Below, one piece after another: positions 1 through 7,010 of a stretch of DNA of 8,771 bases. Origin of the DNA: CAZGUG01 sp964625335 (GTDB lineage Bacteria; Bacillota; Clostridia; Ch29); NCBI GenBank assembly GCA_964625335.1, contig CAZVBE010000042.1, forward strand, positions 1-8,771, read 5' to 3'. The translations under genes were made by a program, and so were the position numbers. Positions within the stretch are counted from its first letter, which is position 1. Every line of letters starts with the position of its first letter. The notes under the pieces are model-generated. The model had not been told where the DNA came from and did not search any database. It saw only the letters and a list, made by a program, of their open reading frames with translations.

Positions 1-30
1 TTTTACATAATGTATATTCTGACTAATTCA

Positions 31-61
31 ATTATACTGCAAATAACAGATTATTTCTCAA
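31..61 (-). promoter_or_regulatory. Possible sigma-A promoter for a gene left of the window
   Basis: On the minus strand a perfect TATAAT (31-36) is preceded by TTGAGA (56-61) with a 19-nt spacer, longer than the ideal 17. It lies just downstream of the terminator at 83-122 and would start RNA near position 24, heading out of the window. A perfect palindrome, TACATAATGTA, at 4-14 falls about 10-20 nt after that start. No coding start is visible before the edge, so this is inferred from sequence match only. Confidence 0.35.
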
Positions 62-82
62 CCGGGCATGATGCTTCGAAAA

Positions 83-122
83 AAATAAATTTGGACAAAG
101 TTGTCTTTGTCCAAATTTATTT
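83..122 (-). terminator. Rho-independent terminator of the surface-protein gene
   Basis: A perfect 18-bp inverted repeat (AAATAAATTTGGACAAAG at 83-100 against 105-122) surrounds a 4-nt loop. On the minus strand the stem runs into a T tract (the complement of the A run at 79-85). It begins about 40 nt after the stop codon of the FnIII/SLH gene. The other strand has no T run, so it should act mainly on minus-strand transcripts. The stem is AT-rich, with G+C only near the loop, but its length compensates. Confidence 0.9.
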
Positions 123-161
123 ATAATATAACTGTCAGAGTCTGATGTAACTATAACCTGA

Positions 162-2123
162 TTATTCTGTTAAATACGCATCAGGCTTATTGGAAAGCTG
201 CTCTGTCAGCCTGCACAATACAGCAGCCGCTTCTGCCAGGGTAGCATTCCGCTCCGGACAGACGTTCCCGTCCTCATAGCCTATAATTAGCCCCATATCA
301 ACAGCCGTGTCAAAATCTGCTGTTACTCCCAGGGCCCCTGCCGCCATCTCCGCGAGAGCAGCCCGGGTAAGCAACTGCCCGCCGCAATTATCGGCTGCGT
401 CCCCGCCAGTGCCGGTGCTTTTGCTTAGCATGGACTGGAAAAGGCAGCGGGTAATGGAAGAATCGGGGGAAAGGGTAAAATCTTCGGGTACAAGTATTCC
501 TGCGGCCAATACCCTGTCCATCTCGTGTTCCGCCCAATGTCCCCGGAAACCTGAATAGGGACTGTCGTACGCCACTATACCGTAGATCCCGGGTCGGTAA
601 ACGGGGAACATAACCCCCCCGGAAGTGAATTCAACTCCCCGGTAACGGCAGTATATCCGGCCGTTTTCGGGGCAGATATACCCCGGCCTGCCGGCTTCCC
701 CGATCCCTTCCGCCGTCAGAGGAGCGTATGCAAATACGGGAATGGAAGCAGGAAGACCGGAAAAGTCAAGGGTTAAAATATCCGCAATGAGTTCAAAGCC
801 CGGTCGGGAAGCAGTAAACTCCAGCAGAGCCGGATGACTGCCTTCCCCTTCTATGGTAAGCTGTATTGGCCCGCCGCCTGTACATTCCCGGCAGAGGGAT
901 GTCTTAAGACAAAGGCTCCCAAAACCCCCGGTTATTATTATATCGCTTCCCCCGTTTACCGCCTGCCGAACCAGTTCCTCCTCCAGCATAACGGTCTTGC
1001 TGGAAATTTGTTTTCCCGGGAAATAATTTGTCGTATCGACGATAATATTCCCATCCTCATGTCGGATAACGGGACTTTCCTGTTTGACGGGCAGGGGTGC
1101 CGGCCTTTTCTTTGACGGTGGCTTTGATGACGGGTCCTGCGGAGTACTTACCTGCAGCATATCGCAGGGCTGACTGTGATTAAGTCCGTCATGGGCGGTA
1201 ATATAAAAGAAATGCACACTGCCCGGGGTTAATCCGGTTATATCAAGGCAGGTAAGCGTAGTTTCAGCATAAAGTTCATGGTTGACATAAACATGGTATC
1301 CTTCGGTATCCTGGCTGTCCGGGGGTTCCCATACCAGCTTTACCCCTGTACTGCTAATATCCTCCACCGCCAGCCCAAGGGGGACCTGGGGCGGAGTGGT
1401 ATCAAGGATAAAGCTGACTTCCTGTCCGTCGGTGTTGTACATACCGTCATAGGGACATACCCGGATAGTATATTCCCCGTCCTGAAAGGCGGAAAGGCTT
1501 TCGAGTTCCAATTCCCATGTGGAATAGTTTGCACCGGTATTTCGGACGGGAAGGTAATAGCCGGAAGGCTCCTCCGCTTCCTCAAAGGCTGACAAATCCG
1601 GCCTTAAGTATCGCCCCTGGCCGTCCGTAATATACAAATCTACCGCCAATACGGTACCATCGCTGTCCGAGGCGGTACCGGTGATTTGTCCCAGCGCATT
1701 CAGTCTCTGCCCCTGATCAGGATAGGTAATATTACCCTCGGCGTTGCCCGAAGAGCTGGATTCGCTTTTTGTGGTTACGGTAATACCGTTGGAAAAGGGC
1801 CCTTCCCCCGCCTCATTCACTGCGCTTACCTTGAAGGCATAGGCGGTTCCCGGGCTGAGACCTGTGACATTGTGATTGGTGGTTGATATAACAGTGTTTC
1901 CCAGGTACTGGCCGTCCTTGTATACGTTATAGTACTTAATGCCGGTATCTCCAGGATCCGGGTGCTCCCAACCAAAACGCACGGATACTTCAGTCACATT
2001 AATTAAGACAAGATTCCGAGGGGGGCCGGGCAGCGGGTTTGCATCAGCCCGTGCCTGAAAGGGAAAAAGATTAAATGAGAATAGCAGTATTGCGCCCATT
2101 ATTAAGGGTTTAATTCTTTTCAA
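162..2123 (-). CDS. Secreted fibronectin type III / SLH-domain surface protein
   Basis: Predicted cell-surface protein of 653 aa from a TTG start at 2123. That start sits 7 nt after a GGAGGT site; the in-frame GTG at 2132 lies inside this site, so it is unlikely. Residues below count from the GTG (subtract 3 for the TTG). A signal peptide covers 1-29 (basic start, hydrophobic 10-25, likely cleavage after ARA). FnIII domains lie at about 36-122 and 248-331, each with the usual W, Y and late L-x-P-G-x-x-Y/H pattern. Between them, about 133-245, is an Ig-like beta domain. A Pro/Lys linker (332-355) follows, then a beta-rich region of unknown fold (about 356-525). The C-terminus holds one recognisable SLH repeat (527-573, with GHWA and ITR) and a second degenerate one (about 587-643, with GLIIGYEDG). 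SLH domains bind secondary cell-wall polymers. The protein has 12 cysteines, which is unusual for this type. No catalytic motif was found, so its role is likely structural or adhesive. It has its own promoter and terminator, so a functional link to the exporter is unproven. Confidence 0.85.
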   Translation of the reverse strand: MKRIKPLIMGAILLFSFNLFPFQARADANPLPGPPRNLVLINVTEVSVRFGWEHPDPGDTGIKYYNVYKDGQYLGNTVISTTNHNVTGLSPGTAYAFKVSAVNEAGEGPFSNGITVTTKSESSSSGNAEGNITYPDQGQRLNALGQITGTASDSDGTVLAVDLYITDGQGRYLRPDLSAFEEAEEPSGYYLPVRNTGANYSTWELELESLSAFQDGEYTIRVCPYDGMYNTDGQEVSFILDTTPPQVPLGLAVEDISSTGVKLVWEPPDSQDTEGYHVYVNHELYAETTLTCLDITGLTPGSVHFFYITAHDGLNHSQPCDMLQVSTPQDPSSKPPSKKRPAPLPVKQESPVIRHEDGNIIVDTTNYFPGKQISSKTVMLEEELVRQAVNGGSDIIITGGFGSLCLKTSLCRECTGGGPIQLTIEGEGSHPALLEFTASRPGFELIADILTLDFSGLPASIPVFAYAPLTAEGIGEAGRPGYICPENGRIYCRYRGVEFTSGGVMFPVYRPGIYGIVAYDSPYSGFRGHWAEHEMDRVLAAGILVPEDFTLSPDSSITRCLFQSMLSKSTGTGGDAADNCGGQLLTRAALAEMAAGALGVTADFDTAVDMGLIIGYEDGNVCPERNATLAEAAAVLCRLTEQLSNKPDAYLTE

Positions 2124-2129
2124 AACTTT

Positions 2130-2166
2130 CACCTCCGAAGTGTTATGGTGTTACAAACCGGAGATG
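2130..2166 (-). promoter_or_regulatory. Leader hairpin overlapping the ribosome binding site
   Basis: In the predicted mRNA leader, CAUCUCCGG (complement of 2158-2166) can pair over 9 positions, two of them G-U, with UCGGAGGUG (complement of 2130-2138). The loop is 19 nt. The second arm contains the whole GGAGGT Shine-Dalgarno site (2131-2136) used by the TTG start at 2123. If it forms, the hairpin would block ribosome access. The pairing is seen directly; regulation is inferred. Confidence 0.45.
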
Positions 2167-2193
2167 TCTGTTCCTATGGCAGTATATGGTTTT

Positions 2194-2222
2194 ATTTTAC
2201 AATATAATGCAAAATTTCACAA
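2194..2222 (-). promoter_or_regulatory. Likely sigma-A promoter of the surface-protein gene
   Basis: On the minus strand TTGTGA (2217-2222, 4 of 6 to consensus) and TAAAAT (2194-2199, 5 of 6) are separated by exactly 17 nt. The predicted start is near 2187, giving a leader of about 64 nt before the TTG codon. The promoter lies in the 110-bp AT-rich gap after the response regulator gene. That gap shows no convincing terminator, so read-through from the upstream operon is also possible. No -24/-12 (sigma-54) elements were found in the gap. Confidence 0.5.
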
Positions 2223-2242
2223 CATATATTTAAAAAACCTAA

Positions 2243-3592
2243 TTAATCTATGCCGTATTTTTTCATCCTGTAAATGAGGGCCGAGCGGGTGATACCAAGA
2301 AGCTTTGCAGCCCTTGTCTGATTGCCGCCGCTCTTTTGAAGGGCAATGCGGATAAGCTGCTTCTCGGTCTGTTCAAGGTCTATCCCCTCATCGGGGAAAT
2401 GCAATGCTGCACCCCTTTGGGCGCCTGCCGTTGAATTGACAACAAAGGGAAGGTGCTCGGGCAGAATAAGGCTCCGGTCACAGATAATAAGCGCCCTTTC
2501 TATGCAGTTTTCGAGCTCCCTGATATTCCCGGGCCAGTCATAGCCAAGCAGAGCCTCATAGGTTTCGGGCGCCACTTCTATCCTTTTGCTGCCCTGATGG
2601 TATTTGGCGACAAACTGCTTCACCAGGTGCGGGATGTCCTCCTTCCTTTCCCGCAGCGGCGGTATGTTAATGTTTATTACATTAAGGCGGTAGAATAAAT
2701 CCTCACGGAAATTACCCTTTTCTATCGCCCTTTGCAGGTTTTCGTTGGTAGCTGCTATTAAACGCACATCCACCCTGAGGGTGGCGGTGCCCCCCAGCCT
2801 TTCAAAGGCTTTATCCTGAATGGCCCTTAGAAGCTTTGCCTGCATTGAAGGAGCCAGTTCCCCTATTTCATCAAGCAGCAAAGTGCCTCCCTCCGCCTGC
2901 TCGAACCTGCCGGGCTTTCTGGCAACCGCCCCTGTGAAGGCGCCTTTCTCATACCCGAAGAGTTCGCTTTCGAGAAGGCTTTCGGGCAGGGCGGCGCAGT
3001 TGACGGATACAAATGGCTTTTGCCTTCTGCTGCTTTTACTGTGAATAAGCCGCGCGATTACTTCCTTGCCGGTGCCGCTTTCCCCGGTGAGCAGTATACC
3101 GGCTTCGGTATCCGCCACCTTGTCCACCATATTGTATATCTGAAGCATTTTTGGGTTTTCGGTGCAGGGCATGATGTCCGGAAAGCTGCTGTCCAGCTGG
3201 TCCCTCAGGTATTTGACCTCATTGACAAGGCTGCTCATATTCAATGCCCTGGCCACCTGAAGCTTTAACTGGTCTATATCAAAGGGTTTGGTAATATAGT
3301 CATAGGCTCCGGCTTTCATGGCCTGTATGGCAGTCTCTATTGTCCCGTGGGCGGTAATCATGAGCACCGGAAGGTCCTTATTGGACTTTTTTGCTCTTTC
3401 CAATAGTTCCATCCCATCCATACCGGGCATTTTAAGGTCGAGGATTACCAGGTGGGGACAGAATTTTTCCAGCCCTTTCAGGCAGTCCTCGCCGTTTTCG
3501 GCCTCCAGCACCTCATACCCGTCCTTTTTCAGGGCTCTTGATATAACCCATCTTATATGCTGTTCGTCATCCACAACCAGTATTCTATACAT
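2243..3592 (-). CDS. NtrC-family sigma-54 dependent response regulator
   Basis: A 449-aa cytoplasmic transcription activator, full length for the NtrC/AtoC/ZraR family. The receiver domain spans about 1-115, with acidic D8/D9, predicted phospho-acceptor D52, T80 and K102. The AAA+ sigma-54 interaction domain spans about 140-375: Walker A GESGTGKE (170-177), the GAFTGA loop that contacts sigma-54 (217-222), Walker B TLLLDE (237-242), sensor I ATN (281-283), arginine-finger region FREDLFYR (295-302) and sensor II WPGNIREL (353-360). A Fis-type helix-turn-helix lies at about 408-446. All residues needed for phosphorylation, ATP hydrolysis and sigma-54 contact are present. The ATG overlaps the end of the kinase gene by 8 bp (ATGTATAG) and has GGGAG 8 nt upstream, so the two are a cognate pair. 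It should activate a sigma-54 promoter; none was found in this window. Family-level call is firm, target unknown. Confidence 0.95.
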   Translation of the reverse strand: MYRILVVDDEQHIRWVISRALKKDGYEVLEAENGEDCLKGLEKFCPHLVILDLKMPGMDGMELLERAKKSNKDLPVLMITAHGTIETAIQAMKAGAYDYITKPFDIDQLKLQVARALNMSSLVNEVKYLRDQLDSSFPDIMPCTENPKMLQIYNMVDKVADTEAGILLTGESGTGKEVIARLIHSKSSRRQKPFVSVNCAALPESLLESELFGYEKGAFTGAVARKPGRFEQAEGGTLLLDEIGELAPSMQAKLLRAIQDKAFERLGGTATLRVDVRLIAATNENLQRAIEKGNFREDLFYRLNVININIPPLRERKEDIPHLVKQFVAKYHQGSKRIEVAPETYEALLGYDWPGNIRELENCIERALIICDRSLILPEHLPFVVNSTAGAQRGAALHFPDEGIDLEQTEKQLIRIALQKSGGNQTRAAKLLGITRSALIYRMKKYGID

Positions 3593-5147
3593 TTATATCA
3601 CTCCCGGCCGACAGAATAGGCATCGTCACGGTAAAGACACTGCCCTTTCCTTCGCTGCTTTTAACATCAATGGTTCCACCGTGCATCTTTATAATCTGGT
3701 GGCTTATTGCCAGCCCCAGGCCGGTGCCTGTGTCCCTGGTAGTAAAGAAGGGGTTGAAAATCTTTTCGAGGTTTTCGCTTGGTATTCCTTCCCCGGTATC
3801 GGCAAATTCCATTACCACATTATCCTCCGCCGCCCGGGTTGATATTTCCAGGTGCCCGCCTCCGGGCATTGCCTGGGCACCGTTTAGAATCAAATTGATG
3901 ATTACCTGCTTGAGCTTTTCGCCGTCTGCAAATACCTCCGGCAAATCCTGTTGTTTGTTTATACCGAGGGATATGCCGCCTTCCTTAAGGTAAGCCCTGG
4001 TAAAGGTCAGCACGCCGTCCAGCAGTTTGTTCAGGTCAACGGAGCCAAGCTGGGGCGGGGAAGGCTTTGCAAAATCAAGCAGTTCCTGTATAATCCTGTT
4101 CTGTCTGTCCGCCTGTTCCTTTACTATACCGGTATACTCCTTTACCGCTGCGCCATCCTGCAGTTCTTCCTCCATAAGCTGCGCGGTCGCCCTCATAATT
4201 CCCAGCGGGTTTCGCAGTTCATGAGCGATACCCGATACAAAATGTCCGATGGCGGCCAGCCTTTCAGACCGCTGGAGCTGCATTTCAAGGTCTCTCTTTT
4301 CCCTTAGTTCTCTGGCCATTTGGTTTACCGTTGCAGTTACCATGTCCAGTTCCCCGGGTACAGACGGCAGCTTATAATCGAGATCCTCCTGCAGCTTTCC
4401 AATACCGCTGTTAATACTGTCTATCTGCGCCAGAAGGTTTCTTATTATAAGCGTTATTCCCAGCACTCCTACGCAAAGGCTTATAATTATGATAACCAGC
4501 GAGGAGTACTTTACAAACAAAAATGCGGACAAGTCGGATACCACTCTGTCCTCTATCCAAACCCTTCCCACCACCTGGTCATTATTTGTTACAGGAAGGT
4601 ATGCCCTCATCAAATCCCTCCGCCTGACCGGCGGTATTATGGAGGGATGCCCGGGAGAAAGTGAACGTCCCGACCGGATTGCGAAAGGATGGTCAGGAGA
4701 AGGGGAACGCCCCGACCACATTATCGAAAGGAGATGGGGAGGGAGTTCCTCCTGGGTAAACACTACCACCACATCTTCCCTGTTCTCCGGATCCATCCAT
4801 GCATGCATGTTAAACCCGCCGTCATAGACATTATATCCTATCTTCAGCTGGCTGTTTTGCTCGAGCAGGGGACGCACCATTTGTTTGAACTTCTCCTTCA
4901 CCGCCTCCCGGTCGGCCAGGTTTTCGGGCGTATGCAGCCCGTTAGCCTTAAGCTGCTCCGAAAGGCCGGCAAGCTTTGCGCCCATCTCTTCCCTCATATC
5001 GGCGACAACCCTGTCGTCGATACGCTGGGCGAAAAGCACATTCATCACAACGGCAATGGTTGGCCCTATCAGCGCCAGTACCAGTATAATTGTAATCTGC
5101 TGTTTTATGGTTTTGTTCTTTACCAGACCCATATTATCACCTGTCAT
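3585..5147 (-). CDS. Membrane sensor histidine kinase (NtrB/AtoS/ZraS type)
   Basis: A 520-aa inner-membrane sensor kinase, cognate partner of the regulator that follows. Membrane segments lie at about 18-39 and 214-236, enclosing an extracytoplasmic sensor region of about 170 aa that resembles a Cache-type fold in its last part (RAYLPV...VVGRVWIED); this is a guess from pattern. A HAMP-like linker covers about 238-285. HisKA follows with H309 in IAHELRNP, then the ATP-binding domain: N box with N418 and N422, G1 DTGEG (450-454), F box FNPFFTT (464-470) and G2 GTGLGLA (474-480). All catalytic motifs are intact. Residues 145-172 form two tandem 14-aa copies rich in Ser, Pro and Arg, a duplication inside the sensor. 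The ATG at 5147 overlaps the permease stop as ATGA. A second ATG at 5132, five codons in, has AGGTG 5 nt upstream and may be the real start (515 aa). The ligand is unknown; the context suggests an envelope or exporter-substrate signal. Confidence 0.93.
   Translation of the reverse strand: MTGDNMGLVKNKTIKQQITIILVLALIGPTIAVVMNVLFAQRIDDRVVADMREEMGAKLAGLSEQLKANGLHTPENLADREAVKEKFKQMVRPLLEQNSQLKIGYNVYDGGFNMHAWMDPENREDVVVVFTQEELPPHLLSIMWSGRSPSPDHPFAIRSGRSLSPGHPSIIPPVRRRDLMRAYLPVTNNDQVVGRVWIEDRVVSDLSAFLFVKYSSLVIIIISLCVGVLGITLIIRNLLAQIDSINSGIGKLQEDLDYKLPSVPGELDMVTATVNQMARELREKRDLEMQLQRSERLAAIGHFVSGIAHELRNPLGIMRATAQLMEEELQDGAAVKEYTGIVKEQADRQNRIIQELLDFAKPSPPQLGSVDLNKLLDGVLTFTRAYLKEGGISLGINKQQDLPEVFADGEKLKQVIINLILNGAQAMPGGGHLEISTRAAEDNVVMEFADTGEGIPSENLEKIFNPFFTTRDTGTGLGLAISHQIIKMHGGTIDVKSSEGKGSVFTVTMPILSAGSDINV
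4636..4719 (-). repeat. Tandem 42-bp duplication inside the kinase sensor region
   Basis: Two adjacent 42-bp units (4636-4677 and 4678-4719) match at about 30 of 42 positions by hand count. A partial third copy is visible at 4720-4738. They encode SGRSPSPDHPFAIR and SGRSLSPGHPSIIP, and the reading frame is kept because 42 is a multiple of three. The similarity includes silent positions, so it is a DNA duplication and not convergent low-complexity protein. Confidence 0.8.
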
Positions 5148-6322
5148 TCATATCGCAGCGCATCAATCGGGTTTAACAGCGCTGCCTTGTTCGCGGGGTA
5201 GATACCGAAAATTACTCCTACAAGGATGGAAAACATGCTGGCTAATAGTATCACATTTACCGAAATGACCGTGTTAAAGCCGGCCAGGTTTGATATCACC
5301 ATTGAGCCGGATATCCCGAATATTATACCTATTATACCACCCAGCCCGCTTATAACCACAGCCTCTATAAGGAACTGGACCAGTATATTTGCGTGTTTGG
5401 CCCCCAGCGCCTTACGGATACCTATTTCCCTTGTCCTCTCGGTGACCGATACAAGCATTATGTTCATTATACCTATACCGCCCACCAGCAGGGATATGCC
5501 TGCAATGCCCGCCAGCGTCGCGGTTAAAATACCGGTAACTTCACTGATTGTGGACAGCATTTCACTCTGGTTGAATATCCTGTAGCCATCCTCGCTCTTG
5601 AATTTCTTGATAAGGTAATTATTGAGATACAGCTCCGCCGTGTCCACCTGTTCGGGGGAAGCGGCCTGTATATATACCGTCCTTATGCCTGTATTGCCCG
5701 CAAGCCTTTGGCCTGTGGTTATGGGAATTATAACCTTGTTGTCGCCGGATCCCATGGCGGAGGTGCCCTTTTCCTCCAAAACTCCTATTACCGTAAATGT
5801 CTGGCCGTTTATCTTAATTCTCTCCCCAACTGGATTATGGAAGGGAAACAGCTCATCCACGATTTCCTTTCCTATGACCGCTGTCCTCTGCCTTTGGGTT
5901 ATATCGTTTTCCAAAAGAAACCTTCCGCTTGATACCCTGTAATTCTGGACATACTGGTACTCGGGGGTGGTGCTTTCGAGGGAAGCATTGTCCGAGCTTA
6001 TACTGCCGTACTTGACGGTGGCCTGGGAAGCCAGAGACGGAGCAACATACAATACGCCGGGCAAATCGCGCAGTTCCCTAGTCTCATTGTAGGTAAGGGA
6101 TGTGGAAGTGCCCCGCCCCGTTATATTCACTGTTAACAGATTGGAACCCATGCTTTGGATGTGCTCGGTAACGCTCCTTGTTGAGCCTTCACCCAGTGAT
6201 ACAAGGGTTATAACCGCGCTGACGCCGATTATGACCCCCAGCATTGTAAGGAAGGAACGCATTTTATTGCTGAGGATACTGGCTATTGCCATTCTTAATG
6301 TCTGAACAAGGTTAAGGTTCAT
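5144..6322 (-). CDS. MacB/FtsX-type ABC transporter permease
   Basis: A 392-aa permease of the MacB family, typical length for forms with a separate ATPase. One N-terminal membrane helix (about 23-44) precedes a large extracytoplasmic MacB_PCD-like domain (about 45-260). Three helices follow at about 265-292, 316-343 and 353-376, in the FtsX domain. The conserved cytoplasmic loop SVTERTREIGIRKALGA (292-308) and the C-terminal IYPANKAALLNPIDALRYE (374-392) are family signatures. These transporters act as mechanotransmitters, using ATP hydrolysis on the cytoplasmic side to drive movement outside the membrane, and do not carry substrate through the bilayer themselves. The ATG overlaps the ATPase stop by 4 bp (ATGA) with GGAGG just upstream, and the stop overlaps the kinase start the same way. 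It works with the ATPase and adaptor genes upstream. Substrate cannot be told from sequence; macrolides, peptides or lipids are known for relatives. I assign no symbol because yknZ and macB fit equally. Confidence 0.94.
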   Translation of the reverse strand: MNLNLVQTLRMAIASILSNKMRSFLTMLGVIIGVSAVITLVSLGEGSTRSVTEHIQSMGSNLLTVNITGRGTSTSLTYNETRELRDLPGVLYVAPSLASQATVKYGSISSDNASLESTTPEYQYVQNYRVSSGRFLLENDITQRQRTAVIGKEIVDELFPFHNPVGERIKINGQTFTVIGVLEEKGTSAMGSGDNKVIIPITTGQRLAGNTGIRTVYIQAASPEQVDTAELYLNNYLIKKFKSEDGYRIFNQSEMLSTISEVTGILTATLAGIAGISLLVGGIGIMNIMLVSVTERTREIGIRKALGAKHANILVQFLIEAVVISGLGGIIGIIFGISGSMVISNLAGFNTVISVNVILLASMFSILVGVIFGIYPANKAALLNPIDALRYE

Positions 6323-7008
6323 ACCGCCTCCCCCCTTCCCGTTTCGGTTATTACCCCGTCTTTTATTGAGAATATACGTCCCGCCCTTTGGGCAATGTCG
6401 CTGTCGTGGGTAATAACAATAATTGTGGCTCCGGAACGATGAAGGTTTTGAAGCAGCCCCATTATTTCTCTGCCCGAAACCGAATCCAGGTTGCCGGTGG
6501 GCTCATCCGCAAGTATGATGGGCGGGTTTCCCACGACAGCCCTTGCTATGGCCACCCTTTGCTGCTGTCCCCCCGACAGCTCGGAGGGACGGTGGTTAGT
6601 CCTGTCCCCCAGTCCCACCATTTCAAGGGCGCCGACAGCCCGTTCCCTTTGCTCCTTCGACTGCATCCCCCTGTATATAAGGGGCAGTTCTACGTTTTCC
6701 ATGGCTGTGAGGCGGGGCAAAAGGTTAAAGCTCTGAAAGACAAACCCAATCTTTTTATTTCTTATTTCGGCAAGCCTGCCGCCCGACAGGCTTGCAACGT
6801 CTGTTCCGTCCAGATAGTACCTGCCTTTAGTTGGCGTATCAAGGCAGCCAAGTATGTTCATGAGGGTGGATTTGCCCGAGCCTGACGGTCCCACTATCGA
6901 AACGAATTCGCCTTCCTGTATTGTAAGGTTTATGTTGTTTAAAACACGAAGCTCTATTTTGCCCATCATATAACTTTTACTTAAGCCTTCAATCCCGATC
7001 AGAGGCAT
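6319..7008 (-). CDS. ABC transporter ATP-binding protein (MacB/LolD/YknY type)
   Basis: A 229-aa nucleotide-binding subunit, full length for the MacB/LolD/FtsE-like branch. Visible motifs: Walker A GPSGSGKST (40-48), Q-loop Q92 in VFQSFNLLP, ABC signature LSGGQQQRVAIARA (144-157), Walker B IILADEP (164-170) with catalytic E169, D-loop NLD (173-175) and switch H201. All are intact. The stretch VFQSFNLLPRLTAMENVELPL is typical of exporters pairing with FtsX-fold permeases. It hydrolyses ATP on the cytoplasmic face as a dimer with the permease encoded next. The start ATG lies 2 bp after the adaptor stop, with a GGGGGG run inside the adaptor's last codons about 8 nt upstream acting as a weak ribosome site. 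The stop overlaps the permease start, so translation is coupled. Confidence 0.96.
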   Translation of the reverse strand: MPLIGIEGLSKSYMMGKIELRVLNNINLTIQEGEFVSIVGPSGSGKSTLMNILGCLDTPTKGRYYLDGTDVASLSGGRLAEIRNKKIGFVFQSFNLLPRLTAMENVELPLIYRGMQSKEQRERAVGALEMVGLGDRTNHRPSELSGGQQQRVAIARAVVGNPPIILADEPTGNLDSVSGREIMGLLQNLHRSGATIIVITHDSDIAQRAGRIFSIKDGVITETGRGEAV

Positions 7009-7010
7009 GG

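Noticed and set aside
2130..2132. GTG start for the surface-protein gene
   Set aside because: The codon overlaps the GGAGGT site itself, leaving no spacing; the TTG at 2123 has ideal 7-nt spacing.
2220..2245. Possible terminator after the response regulator gene (T run after its stop codon)
   Set aside because: There are six T residues but no stable stem before them; only a short ATTAAT palindrome is present.
3318..3842. A 174-codon plus-strand open frame across the regulator/kinase junction, and many shorter plus-strand frames elsewhere
   Set aside because: They lie antisense to genes with clear domains, cross gene boundaries, show no recognisable motifs and lack good ribosome sites. They are shadows of the codon pattern of the real genes.
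4636..4719. CRISPR-like or mobile-element repeat
   Set aside because: The units are directly adjacent with no spacers, keep the reading frame and sit inside an intact gene; no transposase or terminal inverted repeats are present.
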